Origin: Scleromatobacter humisilvae | Lineage (GTDB): Bacteria; Pseudomonadota; Gammaproteobacteria; Burkholderiales; Burkholderiaceae_C | NCBI RefSeq assembly: GCF_023231945.1 | Contig: NZ_JAJLJH010000001.1 | Location: 930,001 to 994,000 of the forward strand | DNA: 64,000 bases | Direction: 5' to 3' | In this document: in pieces, positions 61,501 to 64,000 of the stretch | Numbering within the stretch: the stretch's first letter is position 1 | How the letters are laid out: every line of letters begins with the position of its first letter | Made by a program: the position numbers and the translations under genes | The notes under the pieces: model-generated | Databases searched by the model: none | What the model saw: the letters and a program-made list of their open reading frames with translations, nothing else | What the model was told of the DNA's origin: nothing

Positions 61501-62623
61501 CGCCGCAGAAGCAGCGCCCGGTCGCCAGGCCGAAGGCGGCGGCGTGGTCCGCGGCGGCGAAGGCATTGCGCAATTCGAGCGCGGCGCGCGTGCCGCGGAC
61601 GCTGTCGTCCTCGTGCGAGAACGGCGGCAGCCCGAACATGACGATGAAGCCGACGCCCTTGTCGTCGACGACGATCTCCTTCAGGAAGCCCTCGTAGCGC
61701 TGGATGATGGGCTGGACGCGGCACATCAGCGCGTCCAGCCGCTGCAGCCAGCCCGGTTCGGCGTGGTCGAGATCGGCGATCTGGACGAACAGCACCGTCA
61801 CCTGGCGCAGCTCGGCCAGCCACTTGCCATGCCCGGCGGCCAGGCGCGCGCGGATGGGCGCGGGGACGTAGCCCTCGATCCGGCGCAGCGCCTGCTCGGT
61901 CCAGCGCGGCAGGCGGGTCGGGGCCAGCGGAGGCGTCTCCAGCATGTCCAGGCACCAGGGCCAGTCGCCCGCGGACGCCTCGCCCGCCGCCTCGCGAAGG
62001 CGATCCCACTCGCCCTTGCACACCACGGTGTCGCCCGCCTCGGCTTGCGCCTGCGCCTGCGCGACCTCGGTCATCGGCGGCCCGCCGACCACGTAGTAGG
62101 CGCCGTCGCCGCTGCGCAGCTCGGCCGCGGCCACGGTGCCGTGCGCGACGCTGACGCGCATCGACAGCGTCGTGCCTTCGCCCGCGTCGTAGCGATACAG
62201 GCCGATCTGGATCTCGCGCGCGCAGGCGGCCGCGCGCTGGGTCGCCTGCATCAGGTCGCCGCCCTTGGCCGGCCAGAGCACCAGCAGGGCGTCGCCGGCG
62301 AACTTCAGCGGCTCGCCGCCATGGGCCGCAACCAGCGCCAACACCTTGCCGAAGTAGTCGTTGAGCAGTCGGTACAACTCCTCCGCGCCCGCGTCGCCGC
62401 GTCGCGCCAGCCGGGTTGCCAGCGGCGTGAAGCCGGTGATGTCGGCGAACATGACCGCCGCGTCGCCGACGTGGGCCTCGAGCTCGCCTTCGGGCGGCGG
62501 CTCGGCGACCGGCGCTGCGAGCGCGTGGCGCCAGACCTCGGCCGGCGCGTAGCTCGCGCGCTCCGCGGCCGACGCGTGGTTCAGTCGCGCCGTGGGTGCC
62601 CCCGTGAAATGACTCTCGGCCAA
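58589..62623 (-). CDS. Soluble adenylyl cyclase-like protein: tandem class III cyclase domains, AAA ATPase, TPR
   Basis: The 1344-residue protein has two cyclase homology domains, an ATPase and a long helical tail, the layout of mammalian soluble adenylyl cyclase. C1 (about 50-200) has metal-binding Asp61 in MFADITGFT and Asp111 in FAGDALLVLW, with Lys107 in PLKFAGD. C2 (about 285-440) is degenerate: FVQIADL has Gln where the metal Asp should be, while VVDDKG and AVIGDAMNIAARL remain. Walker A GEAGIGKS is near residue 493 and LEDAHWFD follows as Walker B. The C-terminal 700 residues are TPR-like helices. There are no membrane segments. It is convergent with the KAS III-like gene. The signal sensed is unknown. 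Confidence 0.9.
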   Translation of the reverse strand: MAESHFTGAPTARLNHASAAERASYAPAEVWRHALAAPVAEPPPEGELEAHVGDAAVMFADITGFTPLATRLARRGDAGAEELYRLLNDYFGKVLALVAAHGGEPLKFAGDALLVLWPAKGGDLMQATQRAAACAREIQIGLYRYDAGEGTTLSMRVSVAHGTVAAAELRSGDGAYYVVGGPPMTEVAQAQAQAEAGDTVVCKGEWDRLREAAGEASAGDWPWCLDMLETPPLAPTRLPRWTEQALRRIEGYVPAPIRARLAAGHGKWLAELRQVTVLFVQIADLDHAEPGWLQRLDALMCRVQPIIQRYEGFLKEIVVDDKGVGFIVMFGLPPFSHEDDSVRGTRAALELRNAFAAADHAAAFGLATGRCFCGVVGTDLRREYAVIGDAMNIAARLMESATRMPPANRILCDAATRQGCIGGVEFEALEPLRVKGKDQPIAVARPVRVLDRRGERAASTAIVGRALERAAIERAVQQTAHGEQAHTLLVLGEAGIGKSCVIAELAHRAADSGVAAMRGCGDAVESATPYFAWRGAFTAMFGIEGVDDPALRRSAVERWLGERLAPRAPLLGALFALGGGETPETAGIAGPLRASATHDLLIACLERAAAMRPSCVILEDAHWFDPLSWTLVRDASRQVERLLLAVSSRPRIDPVPPELADLGQVPHCTVLALGPLDDEQTLTLARRRLSAAALDPEVEALIRSRAAGHPFLAEELASSLHETGVVVVDEGLCRFAGNVDVEALAFPDTVRGLVTSRIDRLPPREQLVLKVASVIGPAFVVRLLREIHPVHADLSSLESLLEALRNAALTVLIEPEPELSYGFNHVITHEVAYDLMLFAQRRTLHQAAAEWYERAYSEERPELLALLAHHWTRAGVVARAVSYLDKSAVRSFNMGFASASVELGLQAVRLLGVTLPRARADIVPLIGAELQRIQGLLAGRKPAALMDLPRLADENVGATIGMLLRIEPAVHVSGQGELFALIALRCMSLTLEHGNGPEAPLTYSMFSIVYRAITGDALTAFAFSRLSLDLDARHGKRLFSPVAFIHHYFNDHWLNPVEECLEMAANAADAGFASGDLMYACFNNSAHVIYLAYGGRPLSDVMDLARRNYARNGRRVLNAAYHCVLQLQIAKALAGRTRDLATLTDDEYDEERDLASVCRTDLHEEAGWYYAAKLRLHYLAGDFAAALDCVARALPMIQAIAGQPVESEFAVYRALALLARAQELASQPGTERAGLLDDARAVIGQIRTWAAAGPRAFEHRLLLVEGELGATEGRIAAARDALNTAAEIARGLGQIHYEALAHERCAALLDRAGHPAAASVDAAREACMLWGADALVDRLDRRYA

Positions 62624-62730
62624 ATCCGCTTCCCCCAGCTCCGCCGGATCGCGAGCCAGCGGCCCGGATCGACAGTCGGCGACAAGTCTACTGCGGCAGG
62701 CGCGTTCGTAACAGATGGAAACCGAGCCGG

Positions 62731-64000
<1,270 letters not shown>

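Overview
The window is very GC-rich bacterial DNA. Gene content points to a betaproteobacterium of the order Burkholderiales: glmS with a divergent Lrp/AsnC gene, a PHB-depolymerase-type esterase, a DUF3096 peptide, a PEP-CTERM remnant, several MocR-type regulators and a glucarate operon. That placement is inferred from gene content; there is no rRNA or other marker gene here. No tRNA, rRNA, CRISPR array or intact transposase was found.

Layout. 1-15420 is core-like: an incomplete nucleotidyltransferase-like gene, a sugar epimerase/isomerase, a membrane M48 protease, a small surface-polysaccharide glycosyltransferase cluster (5531-9502, two genes on each strand meeting tail to tail), an RlmI-like rRNA methyltransferase, a secreted trypsin-like protease, an Lrp regulator and glmS. 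From the glmS stop to about 38280 the DNA changes character. It is less GC-rich, has long non-coding gaps, and mixes intact stress genes with many decayed ones: short-chain dehydrogenases (SDRs), NAD(P)-binding reductases, pirin, YceI, azoreductase, TetR/AraC/HxlR/LysR regulators and a ferritin-like/CDGSH iron-sulfur protein. Remnants include a PEP-CTERM protein, SDR, carboxymuconolactone decarboxylase, EgtD, DctA, LysR, aldehyde dehydrogenase, AraC and amidohydrolase. This accessory block starts exactly at the classical attTn7 position and opens with short repeats that look like a transposon end.

38284-64000 is mostly intact again: an esterase, an AbiC-like membrane protein (possible phage defence), an RsbQ-like hydrolase coupled to a PAS histidine kinase, a response regulator, a complete glucarate catabolic operon (gudD, aldolase, tartronate semialdehyde reductase), an acetyltransferase divergent from a MocR regulator, and then the most unusual part. 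There, a winged-helix/ATPase regulator precedes a three-gene operon (ThDP enzyme, flavin amine oxidase, KAS III-like protein). The KAS III-like protein has lost the catalytic Cys and His of its family. The operon faces a 1344-residue protein with the architecture of soluble adenylyl cyclase, followed by an incomplete hybrid histidine kinase.

How the genes work together. The TetR gene at 17194-17772 and the SDR gene at 27824-28576 lie 10 kb apart but carry the same palindrome, GGATC-N3-GATCC, immediately upstream of a -10 box, so they are probably one regulon. The SDR at 27824 is a 94 percent identical duplicate of the one at 19553. HxlR (23332-23736) probably controls the divergent SDR/reductase pair. 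The gud genes form a full route from glucarate to glycerate. The 54004-58598 operon is the best candidate for an undescribed biosynthetic or signalling pathway.
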